64,000 nt of DNA. It comes from Molanna angustata (Eukaryota > Arthropoda > Insecta > Trichoptera > Molannidae). The first letter of the stretch is position 1; each line of letters opens with the position of its first letter. The position numbers and the translations under genes were made by a program. This document shows, in pieces, positions 11,177-22,191 of this stretch. The DNA lies in the NCBI GenBank assembly GCA_963576475.1, contig OY754974.1, forward strand, positions 6,311,274 through 6,375,273. Reading direction: 5' to 3'. The notes under the pieces were generated by a model that was not told the origin of the DNA, did no database searches, and worked only from the letters and a program-made list of their open reading frames with translations.

Positions 11177-11386
11177 ATACCATCACAGCATATCCCACAA
11201 TGTAGGGTAACCAGCGACAGGTGTTCATTGTACATTTTATGAAAGGAGGCACAACACATGCATGTACCATCAAATCTCACCTAAAAAGGCAACATTCAGA
11301 ATGGGCTGTAAAACTCATTGCTGAACCACAAGATATATATGTTATTGTTGCCTGTTGTATTTTCGATTACCAGGCTCTTACGGCAC
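11177..11386 (-). mobile_element. Dispersed repeat family E with RTE-like end
   Basis: Minus-strand copy of a repeat of about 215 bp. The order is GGTAATCGAAAATACAACAG, then CATTCTGAATGTTGCC, then CACCTGTCGCTGGTTACCC, and a terminus GATATGCTGTGATGGTAT. The terminus resembles the RTE end at 8177-8193. Other copies lie at 16400, 17770, 48799, 51880 and 56890. No clear tRNA boxes are visible. Confidence 0.7.
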
Positions 11387-11890
11387 ATCCAAAAACGAAG
11401 ATTGGTAATAGAAAAGACTGGAAGCACTATTCTTAGCCGGATCCTCACATCTATCTGAAATAAGAATCAATACAAACAACTTGGTATCTCAAAAGGACCA
11501 TCGGCCTGAGTCAAATTTAAAACGCTGTTCGTTATCTCCAAGCGCTATTTTTTTGTATGGGATTTGACGTTTGTTGTTCGTAGTAATTTGACTCATGGGC
11601 CATATTAGATGATGTATGAAGCGAGAAGGCCTCAACGGCAGCTGATTTTTATCGTGATTCCATTACTTGTTGTAGGTAATTAAACATGTGTGTAATGATC
11701 ATTTTACAAAACATAAAAGTGAAAAATAGGTACATCTATGACGATTTTTCAGATAATGCGTTCTTTTCTTTTTTTTACATTACCGACATTTTCGCTAATA
11801 AACTGAATATGTTCATCAAGTCTGTGATGAAATATTCAAAATTTTGATTTTTTTTATGTATTTATTTCAAATCCTTATATAGTTAGGTGC
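11387..11890. other. Non-coding DNA, nothing recognised
   Basis: No coding frame or repeat was recognised. The stretch ends in the 9-bp target duplication of the next LINE. Confidence 0.4.
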
Positions 11891-11899
11891 ATAGCATAT

Positions 11900-12499
11900 T
11901 TTGATGTGGCAATTAATGAAACAGCCACATTAATATCTGGTTGCCTAAAACCGACCCCCACTAAAGAACTCTATACAATTGTGGGTATTGCCCCCCCTAT
12001 GATCAGACGGCGTGTTGCAGCAGAAGTCGAACGGAGCAAGCAGCAAACTGACCCTAGACATCCAATGTATGGCTCACAGCCGCATCAGTGCAGACTCAAG
12101 TCCAGAAGAAGCTTCCTGGAGATGACCGCCCCTATAGTTGGCCTCCCCGAGGCCCGAAGGCTGTCACTGTGGCGTGATAGTGTCGAATGCACTCAGCTAC
12201 CACCCGCGGAGGACGTGTCAGTGGGACACAACCTGCCTTATCCAACATGGAGAGCGCTCAACAGGCTCAGAACGGGTGTCTCCTGCTGTTACAGTGACCT
12301 CAATAAATGGGGATACAGAGAGGAAGACATCTGCGAGTGTGGCGCCAGACAGGACAACGTGCACCTACTGTCATGTCCCATGATAGGAGCGACATGCACG
12401 CACCAAGACACAGTGATAGCAAACACTAGTGGAATCCGAGTGGCCGAATATTGGGGGCTACGAATATGATGATGTTCCGGACACGGAAAGTAAGTAAGT
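11900..12499 (+). mobile_element. 5'-truncated CR1/Jockey-like LINE, C-terminal ORF
   Basis: One open frame ends at 12469 and encodes the last 187 residues or so of a non-LTR polymerase. Visible blocks are ISGCLKPTPT near the start, IAPPMIRRR near residue 28, LNRLRTGV near residue 117, and a zinc-finger-like C-x-C-G-x7-H-x3-C near residues 142-156 preceded by LNKWGYRE. The same layout occurs at 61197-61868, so they are relatives. The tail is AAAG(TAAG)n. ATAGCATAT flanks the insertion at 11891-11899 and 12500-12508, a 9-bp target duplication. Endonuclease and reverse transcriptase are absent. Confidence 0.88.
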
Positions 12500-12527
12500 A
12501 TAGCATATATAACGTAAATATTCTAAA

Positions 12528-13256
12528 ATATTCGTAAGGATCCCACTGAGGCTAAACCTGTATGTGGGAATTATATTAAAATAGATAATACAGTAAAATC
12601 TATATTTATCTATATTTTTTTGCGTTCCTTTTATTTTTTTTCATACGCAGTTGCGTCAGTCGCCAAGACTCACATATTCGTAAGGATCCCACTGAGGCTA
12701 AACCTGTATGTGGGAATTATATTAAAATAGATAATACAGTAAAATCTATATTTATCTATATTTTTTGCGTTCTTTTTATTTTTTTTCATACGCAGTTGCG
12801 TCAGTCGCCAAGACTCACATATTCGTAAGGATCCCACTGAGGCTAAACCTGTATGTGGGAATTATATTAAAATAGATAATACAGTAAAATCTATATTTAT
12901 CTATATTTTTATGCGTTCTTTTTATTTTTTTTCATACGCAGTTGCGTCAGTCGTCAAGACTCACATATTCGTAAGGATCCCACTGAGACTAAACCTGTAT
13001 GTGGGAATTATATTAAAATAGATAATACAGTAAAATCTATATTTATCTATATTTTTTTGCGTTCTTTTTATTTTTTTTCATACGCAGTTGCGTCAGTCGC
13101 CAAGAATCACATATTCGTAAGGATCCCACTGAGGCTAAACCTGTATGTGGGAATTATATTAAAATAGATAATACAGTAAAATCTATATTTATCTATATTT
13201 TTTTGCGTTCTTTTTATTTTTTTTCATACGCAGTTGCGTCAGTCGCCAAGACTCAC
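12528..13256. repeat. Five tandem copies of a 145-146-bp repeat
   Basis: Units beginning ATATTCGTAAGGATCCCAC start at 12528, 12674, 12819, 12965 and 13111. They differ by single bases and T-run length. Read on the minus strand, they lie directly downstream of the LINE C-terminal frame ending at 13379, so they may be a repeated 3' UTR. Each unit carries GTATGAAAAAAAATAAAAA and a CCCACATACAGG segment. The right end passes into the LINE-side sequence at 13257. Confidence 0.95.
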
Positions 13257-13620
13257 CGTGGCATTCGGTAGGGATAAAAAAATAAGAATTGTGTTCATGA
13301 AACATGAAAAATCATGAGCCATTCCCAAAAGAACATTTAACATAGTTACAATAAGTATAGGTACGTAATAGTTTCCTCTATAACAGCAGATCAGATATAT
13401 TCGGAAAGTTCTCACTTTGCAGCCATTTTTTCATCTCTTTCCTAAAAATATAAGGTTTGCTTTCTATATTTAGATTCTTTGGTAGAGTATTAAATGTTCT
13501 TGATGCTACGAATGAAGCATGTCTCTGTGCAGTTCTATGTCTCCGCATGGGTACTATAAAATATTCTCTCGTTCTTGCTCTCCTACTAATAGAAGTGTTT
13601 CAATAAAAGCAGGGGTCATC
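13257..13620 (-). mobile_element. LINE polymerase C-terminus and 3' UTR
   Basis: On the minus strand an open frame of about 74 residues ends with a stop at 13379-13381. It is basic at first (SRRARTREYF, MRRHRTAQRHASF) and then reads SRTFNTLP and KWLQSENFPNISDLL. This is the usual look of the C-terminal end of CR1/Jockey-group polymerases. The frame starts inside the fragment, after a stop near 13600, so most of the element is missing. About 120 bases of probable 3' UTR lead into the 145-bp tandem repeats. Confidence 0.7.
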
Positions 13621-13624
13621 AAAA

Positions 13625-13745
13625 ATGTATAACACGACCATCATCATCATGATCATCATCGTCATCATCCGTGGCTCTTCAACCCTGGTCGGTTCTTGGC
13701 TTCATGTAGAGTTCTATTCGCCTCCATGATGCGTAGTGCCACATT
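13625..13745 (-). mobile_element. RTE-like LINE 3' end with (ATG)n tail
   Basis: Minus-strand reading gives MEANRTLHEAKNRPGL and then HG before a stop, followed by a GATGATGATG-type tail. This pattern ends several RTE-like elements. Only about 100 bases remain. Confidence 0.5.
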
Positions 13746-14869
13746 AGTAAAATCTTAAAATAATGAAATTTAATGAGTCTTTATTATCGAAACGGTGGTG
13801 AATGTGTTTGTTGTTTTACGTGTCTATAAGGATTGTGATATGTGGCGTTCAGTTTTATCTTCCAATTCCACTAAGCATACATGACTTATGAGTGTGTACC
13901 TATATTTTGTATTCACCGATAATTTGCTATTATGCAACGCTAATGATGTAACATTTCATTGAAATGGACAACTTTATATTTTTATGATACCTATGTTGAT
14001 TTTAATCAAAACTGGATCACTCTGTAATATCTGCACCTGCATCACACAGTATGTTCGAAATATTATTACGTGAATTTTTTTCATTTTGTTTCATCATTGA
14101 TTATTTGAATTGTGACTGACTTTCATAATTTTATTACGACATATTTTTAATTTAATTATTTTTTAATAATTGTCAATAGCCAATTTAAAAAGTTGTCTTT
14201 ACCAGTCGCATCCATGATTGAGATTGCAAAATGTACCGCGAAAAGTTTTAAACTTTATTCTTGAAATGGCTCAGTTCAGTATCACGTTCGTTTTTTTTTT
14301 ATTTAATAAATTTTCATTTGCAATCGCATAATATGATACGTATATAATTATTGTTATTATTGCAATTAACATTACTTTTCAAGGAAACTTAATGAATTCA
14401 TATTGAATACTTCATGGCGTATAATTCATTTAATGTACGCAGTTAATTCAACACACAAAAAGATGGATAATGATGTGAAAATTATTCAAGATTATTATTT
14501 AATTAAACGTATACAATTGTGTAGTTGATATATAAATAAAAAATCGTTTAAATAAAAATGTTTTATTAGATTTTCGTAGTGTGTTGTAATCATTATAAAT
14601 ATCTTGACAAAAAACATTAACGTTTTATTATAAAGATGAGTCCAACAAACAGGGAAAATACTTTGTAACAAATTTTCTCATGGCCTTCAGTGTAAATTAA
14701 AATGATATTTCAATTACAATTAACACGTTTTTTATAACTAAAATTGAAAGTAAATACATAGTTAAAATATTATAAAACGCACAAATTAAATTGGTGTATA
14801 AATTCTCATCTTCATAAGTTAATATACCTCCCATTTATTTGTTCAATGATTTGTTCAATTACACATTTG
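13746..14869. other. AT-rich non-coding DNA
   Basis: About 1.1 kb with no coding frame or repeat, except GTGGCGTTCAGTTTTATCTTCC near 13841, which faintly resembles the RTE 3' end. Confidence 0.45.
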
Positions 14870-14945
14870 TCAGCCTTAGTAGCTCAGTTGGTTGGGTATC
14901 TGAATGCTGATCCGAAGGTCCCGGATTCGATTCCCGGTGGACACA
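14870..14945 (+). mobile_element. tRNA-like SINE head, family A-like
   Basis: An A-box-like TAGCTCAGTTGGTTGG and a B-box-like GGTCCCGGATTCGATTCC have tRNA spacing. Downstream sequence does not match the family A body, so this is a head fragment or a relative. It lacks a pairing acceptor stem and is not called as a tRNA gene. Confidence 0.65.
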
Positions 14946-15369
14946 CACTTTTTCACAAAATATCAAAAAGTGAAAAGATATTCTGAGGTTTATTTAAGAT
15001 GAAATTAAACAAATATTATTCGAATAATGTGGATTCGTTCAACAAATATTATTTAAATATTATTCGCCATAATTATTATGTTATTTTTTATACATATTTT
15101 TACTGCCTTACACAATTTTAAAATTTAGCAGAAATTCCCTTTATTAGTTTATGCATGGACGTTAAGGAAATGAGAATGTCCTGTAATTATATGGAATTAG
15201 AAATTTTTCATTAGAACATTTGATTTTTATTTATTTTATATGTTTAAATTGATTTAATTTAAAATCGAATTATTCATAAGATCAAAATCATTGGTGGCCT
15301 GTTATTTTTAGGGTAATGGATAGTTTGTTTATTTCTATCAGGAGAAAAAAAGGAAAAAAAGTTTAATAT
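14946..15369. other. AT-rich non-coding DNA
   Basis: Includes an AAATATTATTCG direct repeat near 15010 and 15050, but no coding frame. Confidence 0.4.
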
Positions 15370-15862
15370 ATTGAACCATGAACCACAAAATATTGAACCA
15401 TGCTATAGACTGTCCCGAACTCCTTAAACTCATAAACTTAAATGTTCCGGCTAAAACCACTAGACAGTGTGTTATGTTTCGTGAGAGCCATTCTCTGAAT
15501 AATTATGTCTACCACTCCCCAATAACAAGGCTACACAGACTTGGTAACATTGTGGGGAGTCACTCCGATGTTTTTGCCGACGATTTTTCTACTTTCAAAT
15601 CAAAAATAGTACATTTTCTTTCTCTTAACTCATGACTTATCATAGTAATCGTTATGTTTGGGTTTTTATTTTGTTTTATTTTGTTTTTGTATTTTGTCTT
15701 TATTGATGTTTCTTAACTGATATAATGTATTGCTGAACTAAATGTGTTGTAGGTACTTATGTTATTGTTGTATTTATAACTGGTGTTATGTACTGTTAAT
15801 AATATGGTGTTATGTACTGTAAATAGGCTTTCAAGCCGTAAATATAATTAAATAAATAAATA
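15370..15862 (+). mobile_element. LINE polymerase C-terminus with 3' UTR and tail
   Basis: The frame to 15635 reads HAIDCPELLKLINLNVPAKT and then VYHSPITRLHRLGN, the C-terminal pattern of CR1/Jockey-type polymerases. The LINE at 37216-38917 carries the equivalent NCPELTRLINYRVPARPTRQ. After the stop comes about 190 bases of UTR, the stem GGCTTTCAAGCC, and a (TAAA)n tail. Only about 85 codons remain. The neat order of stop, UTR, stem and tail ties this coding family to the short tails found alone at 8633 and 18455. Confidence 0.8.
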
Positions 15863-16399
15863 AAAAATAAAAATATATCTACCTACTTCGAAAACGGAAA
15901 GTGTGTTATAACACATAATATAACCTTAACAAAATTCACCAAACCGATACTTACTAAAACGTTGGTCATTACCTTTTGCAAAGTAAGTAACTACAGAACA
16001 TTATTGTATGTGTGAACAACCTAATGACCATGTGGGAAGGCATATGGATCTACATTATGAATCCATTAGATATGCAACAAGACCTCTACAGTGTGTTACT
16101 GCACTACATGATACTCCACCATTTACTACAACGCTCTTCAGATCGTTTCTGAACACCCAGTAATGGTCTTTTGAATGTTATAAATAACTATTTACTTTGC
16201 ATCTATTGTTTAGCCCGTGATGGTATGTACAGATGCAGTTACTTTAAGTTGTTAACGATCAAAGAGAATTTGAAAACCATCCTATATGTATACTTTGATT
16301 GGACATCAATATAAAACAAATTAAATTAAATATAGCTCAAGAAGATGCACATGAACTAGAATAGTACTTCCACACTTTACTACATTTTATTATATAAAA
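15863..16399. other. Non-coding DNA, nothing recognised
   Basis: No frame or repeat of note was seen. Confidence 0.4.
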
Positions 16400-16466
16400 G
16401 CAGGGTTATAGAAAATACAATAGGTAAAATAACGCAAGATAAAGTTCAACAATGAGGTTCACCACC
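16400..16466 (+). mobile_element. Repeat family E, 5' fragment
   Basis: TAGAAAATACAATAGGTAAA and AATGAGGTTCACCACC match the first third of the copy at 51880-52112. The remainder is missing. Confidence 0.55.
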
Positions 16467-17769
16467 AGCGGCGACTCTATATAAAGTGCGTTGGATCAAT
16501 TGCACTACCATTTCTTAAATGATAGGTATATTGTAAAAAATAATATTTAAATATGTTTTAAAAATAATATTACGCTTTACTTTATTACTGTTATTTTTTC
16601 TAAAAATAATAATTAATTAGTAAACACTGTCCATACACTTTATATCTTCGCGATCGATATAATATTACATATGTACATAATCTACCACAATACAAATATT
16701 ATTTAGTACGGCGTGCGATATCAAAAATGCACCGAGTTAAAATTGTCTATTGTATAGCGTATGTATGAACAGACAGAGATAGTCCCGTATTAGATGAGAA
16801 AGAGATAATTGTACTTACTAGCAATGCATTCCTTTCACAAATTTCGTGCGTTACACCAAATTATCATATCTTAGATGTACTTAGAATGTATATCTCTATC
16901 TCGCTCTCTCTAATATGTTCGCAATTAGTATTGAAACATGAATATTCCCGTGTTATCTTTTTTCTTCGTAATGTAAACACTATACATGAGAATTGAGCAT
17001 GCGTAATTAGATTAATTTGTCAGGTTTTAGTCAGTTGAAACAAACTTTGTTTATATCGTATATCATCGCTTTTTACAAGATAATCTAAATCAATAAATAT
17101 TTGTGTATAGTTCATATATCTTATAGATTTAAAAACGAGTGAATTATGTAATAGATGTGTTTTACATTAAAAGTAATAAGTCTTCTTTTGAAAATAAATT
17201 AAAAATAAATCGTGGAGGTCTTCCAAGACCGATGTTAAATATTAAACAATAATGCAAAATTAGAACTAAGAATTTTGTTCGTGTTTTTAAAATGCAGTTT
17301 TATGATAAAGCATCATGGTTATGTGGTTGTGACATATTAAATAGTTTATTTTGTTTTCCTTGTTTACAATTCGATGGCGACTATATCTACTTGGATTATA
17401 AAAGGTGTTAATGATTTGGCTCATTTATCTGAGAAATTATTTCTTGACAAATTCATTTACGCAATACAATAAATGTATCTAACTTAGATTCTTTTGACAT
17501 TAGAACACAATTAGATTGAGGATATCGATCAATAACAAACGAGTGATTGAAGTTTTTGCCAAATTGAAACAGTGCAGGATTGAACTTCTTTACAAATAGG
17601 TAAAATATTTTGAATATGTATATTATTTCATTTTTATCCATAATATACCAACGTAGACGTATATATCTATGTAGATATACGTAAACGCATATCGATTAAA
17701 TACCAATTAATTTATTATTAATTCAGGAAAAAATTGCACTACCAAAAATTATTAAAAATACAATCTACC
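16467..17769. other. AT-rich non-coding DNA
   Basis: About 1.3 kb. Short chance frames only. I recognise no element. Confidence 0.4.
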
Positions 17770-17933
17770 AGTCGCCACTGTTCACCACCCATTCGGAATG
17801 TTACCATTTCACGTGAGACAAGGATGCTGCGTGAGGATATATGCATGTGTCGTGATTTTATATGTAAATCACACTCGCACACCTGTCTTTGGCTACCCCA
17901 AATTGTGAGATATGCCGCGATGATATGAACGAG
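17770..17933 (+). mobile_element. Repeat family E copy
   Basis: TTCACCACCCATTCGGAATG is followed by CACTCGCACACCTGTCTTTG, GGCTACCCCAAATTGTGAGA and a TATGCCGCGATGATATGAACGA-like end. It is diverged from the copy at 51880 but collinear. Confidence 0.65.
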
Positions 17934-18060
17934 TAATACTGTTTCTGGAAGAAACACTAACTCGAAAATAGTTTGACTAATTCGTTATTATTTTTTACTT
18001 TTTCCCTCCCTTTATTTTTTTTTTACTTTTCTTTATTTTTTTCTTCTTTTCTTTCCCCTT

Positions 18061-18328
18061 AGCGCTTTTGTCCCGTTTCTATCGGGGTACGCTTTGACCA
18101 TGATCCTGGAATTGGCGAGTCTGGTTATTACATTGAAGCGACTGCCATCTGACCTTCGTGACTCTTAGAAATGGGAACCAGACAAATTGGATCATGGCTA
18201 CACATAGCTAGTGATATTAATACACACATAGACTTTTTGAAAATCCGAAGGTGCGTGCCCCGCCTGGATTCGAACCGTCGACCTCACGCATATGAGGCAA
18301 CGAACTCACCGCTGGGCTATCACTTATC
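18061..18328 (-). mobile_element. tRNA-derived SINE, family C
   Basis: On the minus strand the head reads TAGCCCAGCGGTGAGTTCGT with a B box GGTCGACGGTTCGAATCC. A body of about 190 bp follows, containing GTAGCCATGATCCAATTTGT. The 3' side runs into an AG-rich stretch (TTTTCTTT-rich on plus at 18000-18060). No second copy was seen in this window. Confidence 0.7.
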
Positions 18329-18429
18329 ATTTATTTTTCTTTATTAATTTTTTTTAAATATTATTTTTATGGTATTTCAGTTCTCTTATTTATACATTTT
18401 TTCTAATACTGTGTAGCAACGGTAAGTAT

Positions 18430-18482
18430 ATATTGTTTTTTATATTATAAACGGCTTCTAGCCGTATAGACAAATAAATACT
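18430..18482 (+). mobile_element. LINE 3' tail with CGGCTTCTAGCCGTA stem
   Basis: ATAAACGGCTTCTAGCCGTA followed by TAGACAAATAAATA is the same LINE 3' end as at 8633 and 15820. Confidence 0.55.
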
Positions 18483-19099
18483 TATTAATAAACTAAAAGC
18501 GAAATTCGCGCTAAAAGTCTCAAAGGAGATGCCAAATTTTGTATGAATAGTTAATAATCTCCTTAATAAATCATTTAATAAACTAACAAGTTAGATTATT
18601 AGGCTGTAAGTATATAAAATTGTTTAAACAAATTTTGACACTCATCTGACAGGTGATGGGATCATAAATTTAATCACAAGAGATTACTCACCAACGCTCC
18701 GATGCTTTCTTTAGATCGAGATCTTGATAATTATTATTTTAAAATGTTTTTCACATAATTAATAAGCAAGAGTTTATCTATAACCCAAGCCAAACTTAAT
18801 CACCGATTATGTCAGAGTCATGTGTTGGTATCAGAGAATATGTCATCACATATGATGAAGGGGCTAACTATTCGTAGGTACTTTTAATGCATGGTATATT
18901 ATTCAAATCTTGGTTTAACTTGGTTTAAAAAGTAATTTTGATAACATTTTTTTAATTTTTTTTTTTATTACAAATACCAAAAATTAAATTAACTTATAAA
19001 GCAACAAAACAAAACAATTGGGTTGGTTTGGACCACCTCACTAGACCAGGCCTGTTCCGAGGTGGTAGACGTTCCGAGTTACATAATATTAATTACTAA
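18483..19099. other. Non-coding DNA
   Basis: An inverted pair CCACCTC/GAGGTGG near 19034-19064 is the only structure seen. Confidence 0.4.
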
Positions 19100-19576
19100 A
19101 TCATTATTAGCTGTTATAATATAGAATGATTGTGTAGCCCATGGTCCTATTATTATTGAGTCCTATGTTAGTAGTATTGTCGTGTATGTTGTTATGAATT
19201 GAGAATTTTCTGACAATAGTTGATCCCTTTGTTATATAACCATGTTTGTATTGTATGTTTAACTCTTGTATTTTCTATTAAATGTATGTTCTTTATATCT
19301 TTTGCAACTAAATTTAGGATCTTTGGAGCCAACTATTGATAATGTCTTTGTCCTTATGAAGTGTTTGGCTTCGGAGTGATTAGTTGATGTCTGTGTCTTG
19401 TATCGTGAGAATGTTGAGCAGTGATAATATGGTTTTCTTATAATTTTTAAAGTGAATTAGAATTTGTTTAATATAGAGTTGTGCTGTAGTTAGTACGTTA
19501 AAGTCTTTAAATAGTTGAATGGTCGGGAAATGGAAAGGTTTTTTAGTAATCACTTTAGTAAATAATGTATATGTCT
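19100..19576 (-). mobile_element. Degenerate Jockey-like LINE C-terminus
   Basis: Minus-strand frames give KPFHFPTIQLFKDFNVLTT and QLYIKQILIHF in one phase and then HSEAKHFIRTKTLS in another. This is the layout of Jockey-type polymerase C-termini, with stops and a frame change. SINE family B lies directly upstream in element orientation. Confidence 0.5.
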
Positions 19577-19723
19577 TTGTAACAAGTACATATGCATCCT
19601 CATACATTCCGTAAACAAAGCATAAATACTTGTACTATAGGTGAACGAAAACGGTCGTGGGAGGATACGAACTCACGATTACTGGATTAATAACCTAGTA
19701 CGCTAACCTCTCTGCCACCACCC
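19577..19723 (-). mobile_element. tRNA-derived SINE, family B (diverged)
   Basis: The minus-strand order is GGTGGCAGAGAGGTTAGCGT, a B-box-like GTGAGTTCGTATCC, then TTCGTTCACCTATAGTACAA and a GTACTTGTTAC tail. It matches the copies at 35798 and 46199. Confidence 0.75.
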
Positions 19724-19884
19724 ATCTATATTATATTTGTAATATTAATTATAAAAAATATCTATATTTGTAATATTAATTATAAAAAATCTAGAGGGAG
19801 TCGAGAAGGCAGATCTATGTTCCCCATATCAACTAGACGACTGTTCGATGGTGATGATGAAACGAACCGATAAGTTGAAAGAAA

Positions 19885-20105
19885 TTACTTCTTCTTCTTC
19901 AATGGTGCTACAGCCCGAATCGAGCCTTAGCCTCCTTCAACTGCGGCCTCCAACTACTTCTTTCCATAGCTGCCGTTCTCCGGTTTGGAAATTGCAACAG
20001 CTGTGCCGCATATCTCCATAATATGTCGTCCTCCCAACCAACCATGATTATTAGAATTAAAGTACTACTTGGCAATAATTTCATACATATGACTTCAGTT
20101 CTCAT
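19885..20105 (-). mobile_element. RTE-like LINE 3' end
   Basis: On the minus strand the frame reads WEDDILWRYAAQLLQFPN and then SSWRPQLKEAKARFGL before the stop, followed by GAAGAAGAAGAAG. This is the C-terminal and tail pattern of RTE-like elements. About 50 codons are recognisable. Confidence 0.65.
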
Positions 20106-20980
20106 TTTAAGGTTGAATTATAAAAAAAAAAAAAAACAAATATACTTATTAGGAACGTAATATCCTAGCCATCTTTTTTACTTACTGGTAATCTGAAAAT
20201 AATTTTCTTGGCGATTATTTTGAATACGTTGTTAGAGAGCTTCGAATTTCCTGATAAACCACAAATTTGGATAAAACCACAAGTTCTTTCAAAAACACAA
20301 TTTTGAATAATTTATTACATGACAAAATTAAATTTAATATTCATACACCTCTGTACCTAAATTTCATGCGGTTTTATAATAAATTAATGTTGATTCTTCA
20401 TATTTATGGCTGACAATATAAAATATTTTCACAAGGAAATAAATTCTTTCAGTGTATTCATTGAATTATGATATGGTTACAGATAATTTGCATGCTAATA
20501 TAAAAAAAATAATTATATAATATAAACGACTTAATAGCCGTTCATGAACAAAATTTAATATAACCATGTTTTCACAAAATAATTATAGTGAATCAAAAAT
20601 AAAATTAAAAAACATATGACATATATTTACATATGAAGTATAATGAAATATAAATCATCCACAGTATATAGGTGTCCAATATTATAACACACCAATAATT
20701 CAATACTATAGGTGCTTAAATTTTCTGTTATAAAAAATTGGAAGGACTAAAAAACGAGAAATATTTATTTTTTATAACAAAGTACCTAAATACTTAAACC
20801 TAGGTCGCCCTAAAATAATGGGCATTGTTACAAAAAACAAAATAACAATTGAATCCAAATTGATATAAATATACAGTAGGAATCGAACGAATTGTACAAA
20901 GTTTGGACTGTACAAAGGACACATTTAATTTGTGGTTGGACTCTTAGTAGTAGTTGTATGAAATATGAAATATGCTTGAT
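20106..20980. other. AT-rich non-coding DNA
   Basis: Nothing recognised beyond a possible LINE-tail stem ACGACTTAATAGCCGT near 20525. Confidence 0.4.
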
Positions 20981-21112
20981 GGCATTTTCTTGTCTTGTCC
21001 GACGAGCAACCGCTCCGGGAAGAAAAGAGCAACAAGTTCTAAAACGTTCCCTATGGAGTATGGAGTGGGGTAGAAGACTGCAAAATACTGTTATAGAAAG
21101 CCACACATACAA
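20981..21112 (+). repeat. Unidentified GC-richer island, repeat-like
   Basis: A block of about 130 bp is richer in GC than its surroundings. It contains CGAGCAACCGCTCCGGGAAG and GGAGTATGGAGTGGGGTAGA. A plus frame reads SLWSMEWGRRLQNTV. I do not recognise the family. Confidence 0.3.
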
Positions 21113-21289
21113 ACATGAAACTCTGTATGTCTTATGAGAAATTGAAACTCATACATAGTTTGCCTAATAAGAAATCGAAACTCATACATAGTATGCCTTG
21201 TGAGAAATTAAAACTCATACAAAGTATGCCTTAGAACTAACAAGAAATTGAAACTCATACATAGTATGCCTTATGAGAAATTGACGTGA
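21113..21289. repeat. Minisatellite, 33-41-bp units
   Basis: GAGAAATTGAAACTCATACA then TAGTATGCCTTA recurs about four times from 21135, with a partial unit on each side. Unit length varies because of small insertions such as GAACTAACA. Confidence 0.85.
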
Positions 21290-21310
21290 AAAATACTTAT
21301 AAATATATAA

Positions 21311-21510
21311 ACCGCCGTGGCACATTGGTAAGCCGTTCGGTTTCTGTGCGGGCGTCCTGGGTTCGATTCCCAGCAGAGGAGATATTTATTTAATCTTTTT
21401 TTTTAACGCAAATATTGCTTCTCTGGGCTGGAAACACTGGTTAGTTGGAAGAAATTGCCATACGGCAATAAACTCGCCACTTGCGCAGGGTGCAAGGAAG
21501 TGTTCATAAT
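21311..21510 (+). mobile_element. tRNA-derived SINE, family D, with LINE-like 3' end
   Basis: The head is GCCGTGGCACATTGGTAAGC with a B box CGTCCTGGGTTCGATTCCCA. A short AT-rich linker follows, then TCTCTGGGCTGGAAACACTG and GTTAGTTGGAAGAAATTGCC before AATAAACTCGCCACTTGCGC. The last part also occurs in the 3' UTR of the Jockey-like LINE at 44285-45145. Other copies lie at 33288 (minus) and 48453 (plus). Confidence 0.85.
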
Positions 21511-22191
21511 TATAATTATCAAATTTAAGAATTCTTAGTTTCTAGCTACCCCATAGTAGTATTGAAGAAAATTAATAAAAAAAAGCTTTTTGATATTTTT
21601 TATTCGTTTATATAATAATTCTTTCTAAGATTTTAAATTTTTGATGAATCGCTCAATGAATATTTTGACTGATGCCACCAAGTTAGAAAACCGATTAGTC
21701 TAAAAGCGTTAGAAATATTTTTACGACATTCGTACAAAGAAATTCTCTAGCTGACTGACGATATTTTCCTTGCCCATCAATTTCAAGTTTAATGCATTCG
21801 ACCAACAGCTGTTAAATAAAATATGAAAATGAAAAGTTTAATTAGTGACAGCGACGCTGGTGGGGGCGGGCGTCGTGACGCCGACGACATGTTCGATCGA
21901 CGCCTGTCACCACCTTTCACCGCATCCGGTCGTTGCAGTACTATAGGATGATCATTCATATGTTTATCATCAGACCAATAAATTCCATCACAGCTTGGGA
22001 AATATTTAAAAAATACAAAAAGAAAACACGTTTTGATTTGATGATTCAGAAAATTCATTCAGACACGTTTCTAGTAATTTGGACGTAATTTTATCCTTTT
22101 TTTTAAATTTTCTTTTTATTTTGAACTACTGATCGTGAATTACCACCTTTTTCATTATAATTCACTAATCAGTTTCTTTTTAATAATCAAA
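21511..22191. other. Non-coding DNA with a GC-rich patch
   Basis: Mostly AT-rich. Positions 21845-21930 are unusually GC-rich (GGTGGGGGCGGGCGTCGTGA). A minus frame of 89 codons crosses it but matches nothing I recognise. Confidence 0.4.

Noticed and set aside
14870..14945. A genuine tRNA gene
   Set aside because: Box-like sequences are present but the acceptor-stem ends do not pair, and the same head begins SINE copies elsewhere. The same reasoning applies to the heads at 21311, 35963 and 46199.
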